64,000 nt of DNA, from contig NZ_SMBU01000008.1 of the NCBI RefSeq assembly GCF_004342485.1, positions 62,001 through 126,000 on the forward strand, written 5' to 3'. Position 1 is the first letter of the stretch. Each line of letters starts with the position of its first letter. Positions 1 through 8,568 of the stretch are shown here, piece by piece. The translations under genes and the position numbers were made by a program. This DNA comes from Roseateles saccharophilus. GTDB lineage: Bacteria; Pseudomonadota; Gammaproteobacteria; Burkholderiales; Burkholderiaceae_C. The notes below the pieces were generated by a model. It saw only the letters and a program-made list of their open reading frames with translations. It had not been told where the DNA came from and did no database searches.

Positions 1-103
1 AGGCGGCCCACTCCGGCGAATGCCCGGGCGCGCTGACCTGTTGAACGGTCAGCGCCTGGCCCGTGGGGGCGACGGCGAGGCTGGAGGGCAGCGGCTCGAG
101 CAT
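1..103 (-). CDS. FeoA-like ferrous iron transport protein (partial, 3' end outside window)
   Basis: Reading the minus strand from an ATG at 103 gives about 34 open codons to the window edge, starting MLEPLPSSLAVAPTGQ and running on through VSAPGHSPEWA. From memory this resembles the N-terminus of FeoA proteins of Burkholderiales, small SH3-like partners of the ferrous iron permease FeoB. I could not check it against a database. Its start lies 30 bases from a strong Fur-box-like palindrome (133-151), which fits Fur control of an iron gene. No good Shine-Dalgarno is visible, so the exact start is uncertain. If correct, feoA(B) diverges from the redox operon beginning at 258. Confidence 0.5.
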   Translation of the reverse strand, partial: MLEPLPSSLAVAPTGQALTVQQVSAPGHSPEWAA

Positions 104-132
104 GTCGGTGACTCGCGGCGGCGAGCAATTCG

Positions 133-151
133 AATGAGAATGATTCGCATT
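133..151. promoter_or_regulatory. Fur-box-like operator 1
   Basis: The core TGAGAATGATTCGCA (135-149) matches the 7-1-7 Fur consensus TGATAATnATTATCA at 11 of 14 defined positions and sits in an AT-rich patch of otherwise GC-rich DNA. It lies between the feoA-like gene and the cytochrome c peroxidase gene and could control both. Confidence 0.7.
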
Positions 152-255
152 GTATGCCAATCAGCCTTGCCTGTGGCTGTCATCCGGATGCCTGCGCCTC
201 GTGCGCCACAGCAAGCTTGCAGACAGCTTCGCCACAACGCCACCTCGGGTAACAT

Positions 256-275
256 AAATGCGAATTACTCGCATT
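256..275. promoter_or_regulatory. Fur-box-like operator 2, overlapping the predicted start of the peroxidase gene
   Basis: AATGCGA-ATTAC-TCGCATT is a 7-bp inverted repeat with a 5-base centre. The core TGCGAATTACTCGCA (259-273) agrees with the 7-1-7 Fur consensus at 9 of 14 positions and shares the GCGAAT/TCGCA style of operator 1. It covers the ATG at 258, so either the operator extends into the coding region or translation starts further downstream. Confidence 0.5.
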
Positions 276-1508
276 CTCAAATTGAACCCAAAATCAACGC
301 GGAACCAAGGCCTCCGGGCCGCGCACGGCTGGCGCCAGGCCTTGCCGTTGCTGGCAGCCTACGGCAGTGCAGCGCTGCTGGCGGCCTGCGGCGGCGGTGG
401 CACGCCCGCGCCGGCCGCGCCCGCCCTCTCCCCGGCCGCAGCCCTGGGTGAAAAGATCTTCAAGGACGCCTCGCTGTCGGCCTCCGGCAGGATGAGCTGC
501 GCCACTTGCCACGCCCCTGCAGCGGCCCATGCGCAGACCAACGACCTCGCCGTCCAGCTCGGCGGCCCGGGCCTGGACGTGGCGGGTTTTCGCGCCGTGC
601 CCTCGCTGCGCTACCTGGGCTCGACGCCGGCCTTCTTCTTCGCCAAGGACGGCACGGCCACCGGCGGCTTCAACCGCGACGGCAGCGCCGACAGCCTGCT
701 CGCCCAGGCCGCGCGGCCCTTCCTGGCCGCGCACGAGATGGCCAATGGCGATGCGAAGACCGTCGTCGACAAGCTCGCGCGCGCCAGCTATGCCGCGGAC
801 TTCCGCAAGGCCTTCGGCGACAACGTGCTGGTCGACCCCGACGCCGCCTTCCTCGCGATGCGCCACGCGCTGCAGCGTTATCAGCTCGAAAACACGGCCG
901 AGTTCGCGCCCTTCACGAGCAAGTACGACGCCTTCCTGGCCGGCCAGCTCAAGCTGAGCGACCCCGAGCTGCGCGGACTGGCGCTGTTCAACAACTCGGC
1001 CAAGGGCAATTGCGCGGCCTGCCACCCGAGCGCGCGCGGCAGCGATGGCTCGGCGCCGCTGTTCACCGACTTCAGCTTCGACAACCTCGGCGTGCCGCGC
1101 AACACCGACATCCCGGCCACGGCCGACGCGGGCTATTTCGACCTCGGCCTGTGCCAGGCCAGCCGCCCCGAGCTCGCCGCGCGCAGCGACCTCTGCGGCG
1201 CCTTCAAGGTGCCCACGCTGCGCAACGTGGCGACACGCCGGGCCTTTTTCCACAACGGCCGCTTCAAGACGCTGCGCGAGGCGCTGCGCTTCTACGTCAC
1301 GCGCGACACCAACCCCGAGCTCTGGTACCCCGTCGTCAACGGCCTGGCCGACAAGTTCAACGACCTGCCCCCGGCCTACCGCGCCAACGTGAACACGAGC
1401 GAGGTTCCCTACAACCGCAAGCCCGGCGACGCACCCGCCCTCAGCGACGCCGAGATCGAAGACCTGCTCGCCTTCCTCGCCACGCTCAGCGACGGCTACG
1501 CGCCCTGA
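258..1508 (+). CDS. Diheme cytochrome c peroxidase (MauG/CcpA family) lipoprotein
   Basis: This is a periplasmic c-type diheme protein of the bacterial cytochrome c peroxidase/MauG family. Two CXXCH haem sites are visible: CATCH at residues 81-85 and CAACH at 252-256. A hydrophobic segment ends in the lipobox LLAAC with Cys44, so the mature protein is probably lipid-anchored. The family reduces peroxide or oxidises partner proteins; the substrate here is unknown. The ATG at 258 lies inside a Fur-like palindrome and has a poor ribosome site. An in-frame TTG at 282 would still leave a normal basic n-region before the lipobox. It is the first gene of a tight operon with the porin, FMN-binding protein and ApbE that follow, which points to electron transfer connected with iron supply. 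Confidence 0.85.
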   Translation: MRITRILKLNPKSTRNQGLRAAHGWRQALPLLAAYGSAALLAACGGGGTPAPAAPALSPAAALGEKIFKDASLSASGRMSCATCHAPAAAHAQTNDLAVQLGGPGLDVAGFRAVPSLRYLGSTPAFFFAKDGTATGGFNRDGSADSLLAQAARPFLAAHEMANGDAKTVVDKLARASYAADFRKAFGDNVLVDPDAAFLAMRHALQRYQLENTAEFAPFTSKYDAFLAGQLKLSDPELRGLALFNNSAKGNCAACHPSARGSDGSAPLFTDFSFDNLGVPRNTDIPATADAGYFDLGLCQASRPELAARSDLCGAFKVPTLRNVATRRAFFHNGRFKTLREALRFYVTRDTNPELWYPVVNGLADKFNDLPPAYRANVNTSEVPYNRKPGDAPALSDAEIEDLLAFLATLSDGYAP

Positions 1509-1540
1509 GCCAACACAACCCGAAACATCCAGGAGTCCCC

Positions 1541-2863
1541 ATGTCCCGCCCCCTCCCCGCCGCGCCGCTGTCGCGCCTCGCTCTGGCTGCCGCACTGGCA
1601 CTCGGCGCGCCGGCCGCCTTCGCCCAGAGCCAGTCGCCCACGCAGGAGCAGTTGCTGCAGCGCGTGGAACTGCTGGCGCGCGAACTCGAACGCGTGAAGG
1701 CCGAGCTGCAGCAGCTCAGGCAGGCCCAGCAGGCCGCCCAGCCGGTGGCGCCCGCCGCCGCGCCGCAGGCCGCGGCTGTTCCCGTCGCACAGCCCCCCGC
1801 CGCCCCGGCCGAGCCCGCCACCGTCATCAGCTCCTACGGCGAGATCAACTACAACCGCCCCAAGGATCACAGCCAGGCCCAGGCCGACATCCGCCGCTTC
1901 GTCATCGGCCTGCAGCACCGCTTCGACGAGCAGACCAAAATGGTCTCGGAGCTGGAGGTCGAGCACAGCATCGCGTCGGCATCCGACAAGGGCGAGGTCG
2001 AGGTCGAGCAGCTCTATCTCGAACACCGCCTGAACGACACCTACGGCCTGCGCGCCGGCCTCTTCCTGATGCCGGTCGGCCTGCTCAACACCAACCACGA
2101 GCCCACCGCCTACTACGGCGTGGAGCGCAACTTCGTCGAGACGGCCATCATCCCGTCGACCTGGCGCGAAGGCGGCCTGCAGGTCTTCGGCGAGCACGAC
2201 AACGGCATCAGCTGGAGCGCCGGCATCACCACGGGCTTCGACCTGACCAAGTGGGATGCCAGCTCGAGCGAAGGCCGCGAATCGCCGCTGGCCTCCATCC
2301 ACCAGGAGATGCAACTGGCCAAGGCCAACAACCTCGCATATTTCGGCAGCGTCGACTGGCGCGGCATCCCGGGCCTGCGCCTGGGTGCCTCGGTCTTCGA
2401 CGGCAAGGCCGCGCACGGCACGGCCGGCTTCGCCTCGCCCGGCGCCAAGGTCGGCCTGTGGGACCTGCACGCCAAGTGGACGCCCGGCGCCTGGGACCTG
2501 TCCGCCCTCTACGCCCGCGGCAGCATCAAGGGCGCCGGCGACTTCAACCTGACGCTGGCCGGTGCGGCCACGCCCGTGCCCAATGCCTTCGACGGCTGGT
2601 ATGCCCAGGCGGCCTACCGCTGGCAGCTCGCGGGCGACCGCGTGCTCGCGCCCTTCGTCCGCTACGAGCGCTACAACACCGGCCGCGGCTTCGACGGCCT
2701 GCCCGTCGGCCTCAACCCGGGCAGCTACGGCACCGAAGGCGTCAGCACCGTCGGCCTGAACTTCCAGCTCAACCCCAACGTCGTGTTCAAGGCCGACCTG
2801 CAGCGCTTCAGGCTCGACACCGGCCGCAACCGCCTCGACCTCGGCGTCGGCTACGCCTTCTGA
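1541..2863 (+). CDS. Outer-membrane porin with N-terminal coiled coil (phosphate-selective porin O/P-like)
   Basis: A 440-residue protein with a signal peptide (cleavage near AFAQS, about residue 27), a heptad-like coiled coil at about 35-65, an Ala/Pro/Gln linker and a long beta-rich C-terminal part ending in GYAF, the terminal aromatic typical of outer-membrane barrels. The barrel is rich in alternating aromatic/polar segments as in OprO/OprP-type porins, but the transported solute cannot be read from sequence. The start has a good AGGAG ribosome site seven bases upstream. Its stop overlaps the start of the next gene (TGATG). Coiled-coil porins of this kind tether to the cell wall. In this operon it may admit ferric complexes or electron shuttles, which is inference. 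Confidence 0.8.
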   Translation: MSRPLPAAPLSRLALAAALALGAPAAFAQSQSPTQEQLLQRVELLARELERVKAELQQLRQAQQAAQPVAPAAAPQAAAVPVAQPPAAPAEPATVISSYGEINYNRPKDHSQAQADIRRFVIGLQHRFDEQTKMVSELEVEHSIASASDKGEVEVEQLYLEHRLNDTYGLRAGLFLMPVGLLNTNHEPTAYYGVERNFVETAIIPSTWREGGLQVFGEHDNGISWSAGITTGFDLTKWDASSSEGRESPLASIHQEMQLAKANNLAYFGSVDWRGIPGLRLGASVFDGKAAHGTAGFASPGAKVGLWDLHAKWTPGAWDLSALYARGSIKGAGDFNLTLAGAATPVPNAFDGWYAQAAYRWQLAGDRVLAPFVRYERYNTGRGFDGLPVGLNPGSYGTEGVSTVGLNFQLNPNVVFKADLQRFRLDTGRNRLDLGVGYAF

Positions 2864-3402
2864 TGGGCACGCTGCACTGGCTCCCGCTGGCCCTCGCGGC
2901 GCCTGCCCTCGTGCAGGCGGCGCAGATCGCCACGCTCGACGAGGCTGCGAAGCGCGCCTTCCCCGAGGCCACCGCCTGGCGCGACCAGCTCGTGCAGGCC
3001 AGCGCGGACGACATGCGCGCCCTCGCCGCGCTGGGCGGCGCCGCGCCGCGGGCGTCGACCTGGCGCAGCCTTGTCGCGCTCAAGGGCGAGCAGGTGCTGG
3101 GCGTCGTCGTGGCCGACGGCGTCATCGGCAAGTTCGAGCTCATCGACTACGCGGTCGCCGTCGGCAGCGACGGCCGCATCCGCAGCGTCGAGGTGCTGAA
3201 CTACCGCGAAAGCCACGGCTACGAGATCAAGCTGCCGGCCTGGCGCAAGCAGTTCGCGGGCAAGAACGCGCAAGCGCCGCTGCGCGTCGGCGACGACATC
3301 GCCAACATCAGTGGCGCGACGCTGAGCTGCAGCCACGTCGCCGATGGCGTGCGCCACATCGTCGCGCTGCTGGAACGCCTGCGCGCCAGCGGGCGGCTCT
3401 GA
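2863..3402 (+). CDS. Exported FMN-binding domain protein with SGAT flavinylation site
   Basis: A 179-residue protein with a short signal peptide (to about VQAA, residue 20) and a C-terminal FMN-binding domain like that of NqrC/RnfG. The motif ISGATLS is present. The Thr of SGAT (about residue 153) is the expected site for covalent FMN attachment by ApbE, whose gene is next. The family carries electrons outside the cytoplasmic membrane. The start ATG overlaps the porin stop, and ApbE begins nine bases after the stop. With no NQR or RNF genes nearby, this is a stand-alone flavin carrier, most likely acting with the membrane protein at 4263 and the diheme protein at 258. Confidence 0.85.
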   Translation: MGTLHWLPLALAAPALVQAAQIATLDEAAKRAFPEATAWRDQLVQASADDMRALAALGGAAPRASTWRSLVALKGEQVLGVVVADGVIGKFELIDYAVAVGSDGRIRSVEVLNYRESHGYEIKLPAWRKQFAGKNAQAPLRVGDDIANISGATLSCSHVADGVRHIVALLERLRASGRL

Positions 3403-3410
3403 GGCCCGCC

Positions 3411-4262
3411 GTGAACGCATCGCGGCGCCGCGCCCAGGTCCTGCTCGGCACTCTCGTCGACATCACCGTGCAGGCGCCTGCCGAGCTGGCCGAGGCCGCG
3501 CTGGAGCAGGCGTTCCGGCGCGTGGCCGAGGTGCAGGCGGCGATGAGCTTCCACGACACCGCCAGCGACCTGCGCCGCATCGCGCGCGCCTCAGCCGGCG
3601 AGGTGCTGGGCGTCGCGCCCGACACCCATGCCGTGTTGGCGCTCGCGCTGCAGCTGGAGGCCGGCAGCGGCGGCGCCTTCAACCCCTGCTGCGCCGCGGC
3701 CCTGGTCGAGCGCGGCCTGCTGCCCCGGCCCGAGGGCGCGAGCCCCGGCCCTGCCGCCTCCCTGGCCGAGGGCATAGCGCTGCTCGCCGGCTCAAGGCTG
3801 CGCCTGCGCCGGCCGGCCTGGATCGACCTCGGCGGCATCGCCAAGGGGCATGCGGTCGACGTGGCCGTCGAAGCCCTGCGCGCGGCCGGCGTCGAGGCCG
3901 GCACGGTCAACGCCGGCGGCGACCTGCGCACCTTCGGCCCGCAAGCGCTGACCGTGCAGGTGCGCGACCCGCGCCGGCCCGGCCTCATCCAGCCGCTGGC
4001 CAAGATCAGCGACCTGGCCTGCGCCACCAGCGCCTGGCTGCTGGACCGGCCCGAGCGCCGGGCCACCCATCTGGTCGGCGCCGCCGAGGACGTCGAGGAC
4101 AATCCGCCGATGTCCGTGACCGTGTTCGCCCCCCGCTGCGCCCTGGCCGATGCGCTGACCAAGGTGGTCTGGCTGCGCGGCACCCATGCCGCGCCGCTGC
4201 TGCGCGAGCACCAGGCTCAGGCTTTCCTGTGGCGCGAACGCGGCGAGCCCCAGGTCATCTGA
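3411..4262 (+). CDS. apbE: FAD:protein FMN transferase (ApbE family)
   Basis: ApbE uses FAD and magnesium to attach FMN to a Thr/Ser of target proteins. Family motifs are visible: LGTLVDI near the N-terminus, IDLGGIAKGHAVD at about 137-150, NAGGDLR at about 167, and ALADALTKV near the C-terminus in place of the usual DALST. The GTG start is used because there is no earlier start codon in frame. The protein therefore lacks a signal peptide or lipobox, unlike many exported ApbE proteins. Its natural substrate is almost certainly the SGAT protein encoded immediately upstream. At 283 residues it is slightly short for the family, consistent with the missing export signal. Confidence 0.88.
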   Translation: MNASRRRAQVLLGTLVDITVQAPAELAEAALEQAFRRVAEVQAAMSFHDTASDLRRIARASAGEVLGVAPDTHAVLALALQLEAGSGGAFNPCCAAALVERGLLPRPEGASPGPAASLAEGIALLAGSRLRLRRPAWIDLGGIAKGHAVDVAVEALRAAGVEAGTVNAGGDLRTFGPQALTVQVRDPRRPGLIQPLAKISDLACATSAWLLDRPERRATHLVGAAEDVEDNPPMSVTVFAPRCALADALTKVVWLRGTHAAPLLREHQAQAFLWRERGEPQVI

Positions 4263-4802
4263 GTGGACCGCCCCCACACCCCTCGGGCCGCGCAAGGCCA
4301 TGCTCGCCACCACCTTCACCGGCCGCCGGCGCCGCGCGTTCCGGCCATCGGCCTGCGCCCGCAGCGCTGGCAGCGCTGGGCCGTGCATGCCTGCACGCTG
4401 GCCCTGGCGCTGAGCGGTGTGGCCTGGCTGCTGGCCCACCATCTGCTGCGCGCCACGGGCGGCTTCGGCGAAGAGGTGCCCAGCCCCATCGAACCCTGGG
4501 CGCTGCGGCTGCACGGCATGCTGGCCTATGTCTTCCTGCTCGTGCTGGGCTCGATGACCGCCGTGCACATCGTCTTCGGCTGGCGCCTGAAGCGCAGCCT
4601 GTGGAGCGGTGGCAGCCTCGTCGCCGCCAGCCTGGTGCTGCTGGCCAGCGGGCTGGCGCTGTACTACGCACCCGAGGACTGGCATGGCGGCGCCAGCGTG
4701 CTGCACTGGGCCGTCGGCCTGGGCCTGCTGCCGCTGGTCTGGGTGCATGTGCTGGCAGCGCGCCGCTCGCGCCCGCAGCCGCCGCGCGTCAACGCGGATT
4801 GA
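4263..4802 (+). CDS. Four-helix membrane protein, possible b-type cytochrome (DUF4405/cytochrome b561-like)
   Basis: A 179-residue protein with four predicted membrane helices at about 40-60, 82-105, 115-135 and 145-165. Histidines lie in or next to the helices (HACT, RLHGML, AVHIVFGW, LHWAVG, WVHVLA), the pattern expected for bis-His haem b coordination. It starts with a GTG directly after the ApbE stop (TGAGTG), so translation is coupled. Position and topology suggest it passes electrons from the quinone pool to the flavinylated carrier. The haem assignment is inference from His placement. Confidence 0.6.
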   Translation: MDRPHTPRAAQGHARHHLHRPPAPRVPAIGLRPQRWQRWAVHACTLALALSGVAWLLAHHLLRATGGFGEEVPSPIEPWALRLHGMLAYVFLLVLGSMTAVHIVFGWRLKRSLWSGGSLVAASLVLLASGLALYYAPEDWHGGASVLHWAVGLGLLPLVWVHVLAARRSRPQPPRVNAD

Positions 4803-7800
4803 GCCGGTCCAGCAGCAGGTCGCAGGCCTTCAGCGCCTTCGCGAAATCCAGCCGCGCGACGGCGGCATTCAGCGCGGCGAACTCCAGCCCCAGCGCGCTG
4901 CCCTGGCCGGCGGCCAGCTGCTCGCAGGCCGCCACCGAGCGCATATTCCTCTCCACCAGCAGTAGGCGCAGCTGCCGCAGCGCGTCCAGCGGGTCATCCG
5001 GCGCCTCGGCGGGTGATGCCGGCGGCAACGGCGCCGCGGGCGCAAGCTGCTTCAGCGAGTCGTCGAGCAGGGCCTGCAGCTCCGCCAGCCCGGCCTCGGC
5101 CGCGGCAACATCGCCGCTGGACCGCAGCGCCTGCTCCTGCCGGCCGGCCAGGGCGGCGAGTGCATGCGCGCCGACGGCGCCGGCCAGGCCGCGCAGCGTG
5201 TGCAGCACGCGCACCGCGTCCGCCGCCCCCTGCTGGCGCAGATGGTGGCGCAGCGCCTCCATCTCGACCGGGGCGTCCGCGGCGAAGGATTTGGCGAGGC
5301 GGTCATAGAGCGCCTGCCGCCCGCCCAGGCGCTGCAGCGCGGCGCCACGGTCCAGCAGCCCGGGCGCGGCGGCCGCCTCGCGCGCCACGGCCGGCGCCGG
5401 CTCGATGTGAGCGACATGGCGGCGCAGGCAGGCGACGAGCTGCTCCAGGTCCACCGGCTTGGCGACATGGTCGCGCATGCCGGCGGCCAGGCAGGCCTCG
5501 CGGTCGGCGGCCATCGCGTTGGCCGTCATCGCGATGACGAGGGCGTCGGGGCGGCGCGCCAGGATGCGCTGCGTCGCCTCGAAGCCGTCGATGTCGGGCA
5601 TCTGCAGGTCCATCAGGACGGCATCGAAACCGGGCCCGACGACCGTGGCCAGATGCACGCCCTCGACGCCGCCGCGCGCCAGCGTGACGACGGCGCCCTC
5701 GCCCTCCAGCAGCTCCTGCGCGACCTGGCGGTTGAAACCGTTGTCCTCGACGACGAGTAGCCGCATGCCGCTCAGCCGCGGCTCGCCGCCCTCGGCCGGG
5801 CGCAGATGCACCGGCTCGCCACGCGTGGCCTCGGCGACCACGTCGTGCAGCATGGAGGCGGTGACCGGCTTGACGAGGTAGCCGCCCAGGCTGGCGATCT
5901 CCTGCTCGCTGCGCTCGGCCAGCAGTTCGCGGCCGTGGGCGGTGACCATGATGATGACGGGTGCGTCGGACTCGTGGCTGTCGCGGATGCGGCGCGAGGC
6001 CTCCCAGCCGTCCATGCCGGGCATGCGCCAGTCCATCAGGATGAGTTCGTAGCGTGGCTCGCCGCGCTTGGCGGCCTGATGCACCAGGGTCAGGGCCTGC
6101 TCGCCGCTGGCGGCCAGGTCGCAGTCCCAGCCCAGGCTCTCGCCCATGCCCTGCAGCACCTCGCGGGCCATCGGGTTGTCGTCGACGATGAGGACCCTGA
6201 GCCCGGGCCGCACCGGCTCCAGCGGCGTGACCTCGGCCGGCGCGACCGGCAGCGCCAGCTCGAAGTGGAAACGACTGCCCTCGCCGACACGGCTGGCAAC
6301 GCGCAGCTCGCCGCCCATCAGCGCGACGAGGCGGCGGCTGATCGCCAGGCCCAGGCCGGTGCCGCCATAGCGCCGCGAGGTCGACTGCTCGGCCTGGCTG
6401 AAGCCGGTGAAGATGTGCTCGAGCTTGTCGTCGGGGATGCCGATGCCGGTGTCGCTGACCTCGAAGCGGATGCGGGCCTGGCCGCCCTCGTCCTTCAGCA
6501 GCGTCAGCGCGATGACGACCTCGCCATGCTCGGTGAACTTCAGCGCATTGCCGGCCAGGTTCAGCAGCACCTGGCGCAGCCGGGTCACGTCACCGACGAG
6601 GGCCGCCGGCAGGCGCGGGTCGAGGCGGAACAGCACCTCGACGTCCTTGGCGCCGACATTGGCCGACAGGATGACGGCCAGCTCGCGCATGAAGTCGCTG
6701 AGCTCGAAACGGTGCGGGTCCAGCTCCATCTTGCCGGCCTCGACCTTGGAGAAGTCCAGCACGTCGTTGATGACGGCCAGCAGCGCCTGCGCCGCCGTGC
6801 GGGCCTTGCTGGCGTAGTCGTGCTGGCGCGGCGTCAGCTCGGTGCGCAGCAGCAGGTTGAGCATGCCCAGCGCCCCGCTCATCGGCGTGCGGATCTCGTG
6901 GCTCATATTGGCCAGGAAGTCGCTCTTGGCCTGGCTGGCGGCCTCGGCCACGACGCGGGCGCGCACCAGCTCGACCTCGGCGCGATGGCGCTCCGTCACG
7001 TCGATCAGCATCTGCACGACATTGACCAGGCGCCCACGCCGGTCGCGGATGGCGCTGGCATTGCCGTCGACGAAGAGCTCGCCGCCGCCCGGCAGCGCGA
7101 AGCCGCGCTCGAAGCGGACGTGGTCCAGCCGCGCACTGGCCAGGCGGTTCAGCTCGCCGCCGTGCAGCCGGCCGGGGCGGAAGTCCGGCAGGTCGGCCAG
7201 CTTGGCGCCGCGCAGCGACTCAGCGGTGCGGCAGAGCATGGCCGTCAGCGCCGTGTTCACGTCGAGGATGAGGCCGTGGGCGTCGCACAGCGCGATGCCG
7301 ACCTGGGCGCGCTCGAACACGCCGCGAAAGCGCCGCTCGCTGTCGTTGAGCGCACGCGTGCGCTCCTCCACGCGCGCCTCCAGCAGCTGCCTCTCGGCCG
7401 CCAGCTGTTCGGTCATGCGGTTGAAGCTGTGCGCCAGCGTGCGGAACTCGCGGAAGCCCCGAACCGGGGCCCGCTCGTCCAGGCGCCCGTCGGAGATGCG
7501 CACGACCGAGCGGGTCAGCCTCAGCACCGGTGCCAGCAGCCGCCGCCCGACCAGCAGGGCCAGCGCGAAGGCGCCCAGCGAGGCCAGCGCCACGGAGAGC
7601 AGCAGCCGCTGGCGCAGCACACGGGCCGGCGCGAGGGCCTCGCCCGCGTCGATCTTGCTGGCGATGCCCCAGCCCAGCGCCGGCAGGTGCGCCCAGGCCG
7701 AGATCACCTCGACACCGGCATAGTCGCGCGCCGGGCCGCTGCCGTTCTCGCCGCGCAGTCCGCGCAGGGCGGGCACGGGGTCGCCCATTCCCAGGTCCAC

Positions 7801-8568
7801 CGAGCGGGGCAGCGGAGCACCGGCCGCATGCCGGCGTTCGCTGACGAAGAGCGCCTGCTGGCCGTCGCGTTGCAGCAGCACCGTCTCGCCGCTCAGGCCC
7901 AGGCCCGAGCGATCGGCGGCAACGGCCGTCAGGCGCCGCAGGTCCAGCTGCAGCACGACGCTGCCGAGCACGCGGTCCGCGGCGACCACGGGCTGGATCA
8001 GGAAGGGCGAAGCCTGGCCCGCGCCGCGCAGCGGCTGCACGCCGGTCAGCTGGGGGTTGAGTTGCTCGATGGCCAGGCGATGGGCCGCGAGCAATCCGCT
8101 GCCCTCGAAGGGACCGCCGCCCAGGCTGGCGGGCGGCGCGCCGGCCTGCGGCTCCAGCGCGTAGGCGATGCGCCCGTCGGGCTGCACCAGCAGCATGTTG
8201 AGGTATTTGCCGTTGTCGCGAAGGCGCTGGAAGAAGGCGCGGCTGCTCGCCGGGATACGCGTGGCCGCCGCGTCCTTCTGCTGCGCCAGCAGGTCCAGCG
8301 TGTCGCTGGCCTGGGCCACGAAGCGCGCATCGACATCGACCTCGTTCAGGTATTCGTTGATCTCGTGGACCTTCTTGCGCGTGATCGCGACCAGGCCCTC
8401 GGTCACCGTCGCGCGCAGCTGGGCCTCGGAGGCCTGCACCTGCCACCACCCGGCCAGTCCGAGAGGCAGCACCGACAACAGCATGAAGCCGATCAGCAGG
8501 GCGGCGCCCAGGCCCAGCGTCCGGCGCCGCGGTGTCCCGGCGGGGAGGGCGGTGTCAACGCTCTGCAT
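4789..8568 (-). CDS. Large hybrid sensor histidine kinase (sensor-HAMP-PAS-HisKA-HATPase-REC-REC-Hpt)
   Basis: A 1259-residue membrane kinase. A first helix at about 18-41, an extracytoplasmic sensor region to about 310 and a second helix at about 318-340 are followed by HAMP, a coiled coil and a PAS domain (about 420-540). The catalytic core has [10 protein letters not shown] with phospho-His557 and clear N and G boxes. Two intact receivers follow (Asp846 and Asp987, both with acidic pairs and Lys), then an Hpt domain with LHTLRGLAG (His1123). All phosphorelay parts are thus in one chain. The ATG at 8568 was chosen because it overlaps the stop of the binding-protein gene by 14 bases; the frame stays open to 8844 but that extension has no homology. 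No DNA-binding partner is adjacent. Confidence 0.85.
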   Translation of the reverse strand: MQSVDTALPAGTPRRRTLGLGAALLIGFMLLSVLPLGLAGWWQVQASEAQLRATVTEGLVAITRKKVHEINEYLNEVDVDARFVAQASDTLDLLAQQKDAAATRIPASSRAFFQRLRDNGKYLNMLLVQPDGRIAYALEPQAGAPPASLGGGPFEGSGLLAAHRLAIEQLNPQLTGVQPLRGAGQASPFLIQPVVAADRVLGSVVLQLDLRRLTAVAADRSGLGLSGETVLLQRDGQQALFVSERRHAAGAPLPRSVDLGMGDPVPALRGLRGENGSGPARDYAGVEVISAWAHLPALGWGIASKIDAGEALAPARVLRQRLLLSVALASLGAFALALLVGRRLLAPVLRLTRSVVRISDGRLDERAPVRGFREFRTLAHSFNRMTEQLAAERQLLEARVEERTRALNDSERRFRGVFERAQVGIALCDAHGLILDVNTALTAMLCRTAESLRGAKLADLPDFRPGRLHGGELNRLASARLDHVRFERGFALPGGGELFVDGNASAIRDRRGRLVNVVQMLIDVTERHRAEVELVRARVVAEAASQAKSDFLANMSHEIRTPMSGALGMLNLLLRTELTPRQHDYASKARTAAQALLAVINDVLDFSKVEAGKMELDPHRFELSDFMRELAVILSANVGAKDVEVLFRLDPRLPAALVGDVTRLRQVLLNLAGNALKFTEHGEVVIALTLLKDEGGQARIRFEVSDTGIGIPDDKLEHIFTGFSQAEQSTSRRYGGTGLGLAISRRLVALMGGELRVASRVGEGSRFHFELALPVAPAEVTPLEPVRPGLRVLIVDDNPMAREVLQGMGESLGWDCDLAASGEQALTLVHQAAKRGEPRYELILMDWRMPGMDGWEASRRIRDSHESDAPVIIMVTAHGRELLAERSEQEIASLGGYLVKPVTASMLHDVVAEATRGEPVHLRPAEGGEPRLSGMRLLVVEDNGFNRQVAQELLEGEGAVVTLARGGVEGVHLATVVGPGFDAVLMDLQMPDIDGFEATQRILARRPDALVIAMTANAMAADREACLAAGMRDHVAKPVDLEQLVACLRRHVAHIEPAPAVAREAAAAPGLLDRGAALQRLGGRQALYDRLAKSFAADAPVEMEALRHHLRQQGAADAVRVLHTLRGLAGAVGAHALAALAGRQEQALRSSGDVAAAEAGLAELQALLDDSLKQLAPAAPLPPASPAEAPDDPLDALRQLRLLLVERNMRSVAACEQLAAGQGSALGLEFAALNAAVARLDFAKALKACDLLLDRLNPR

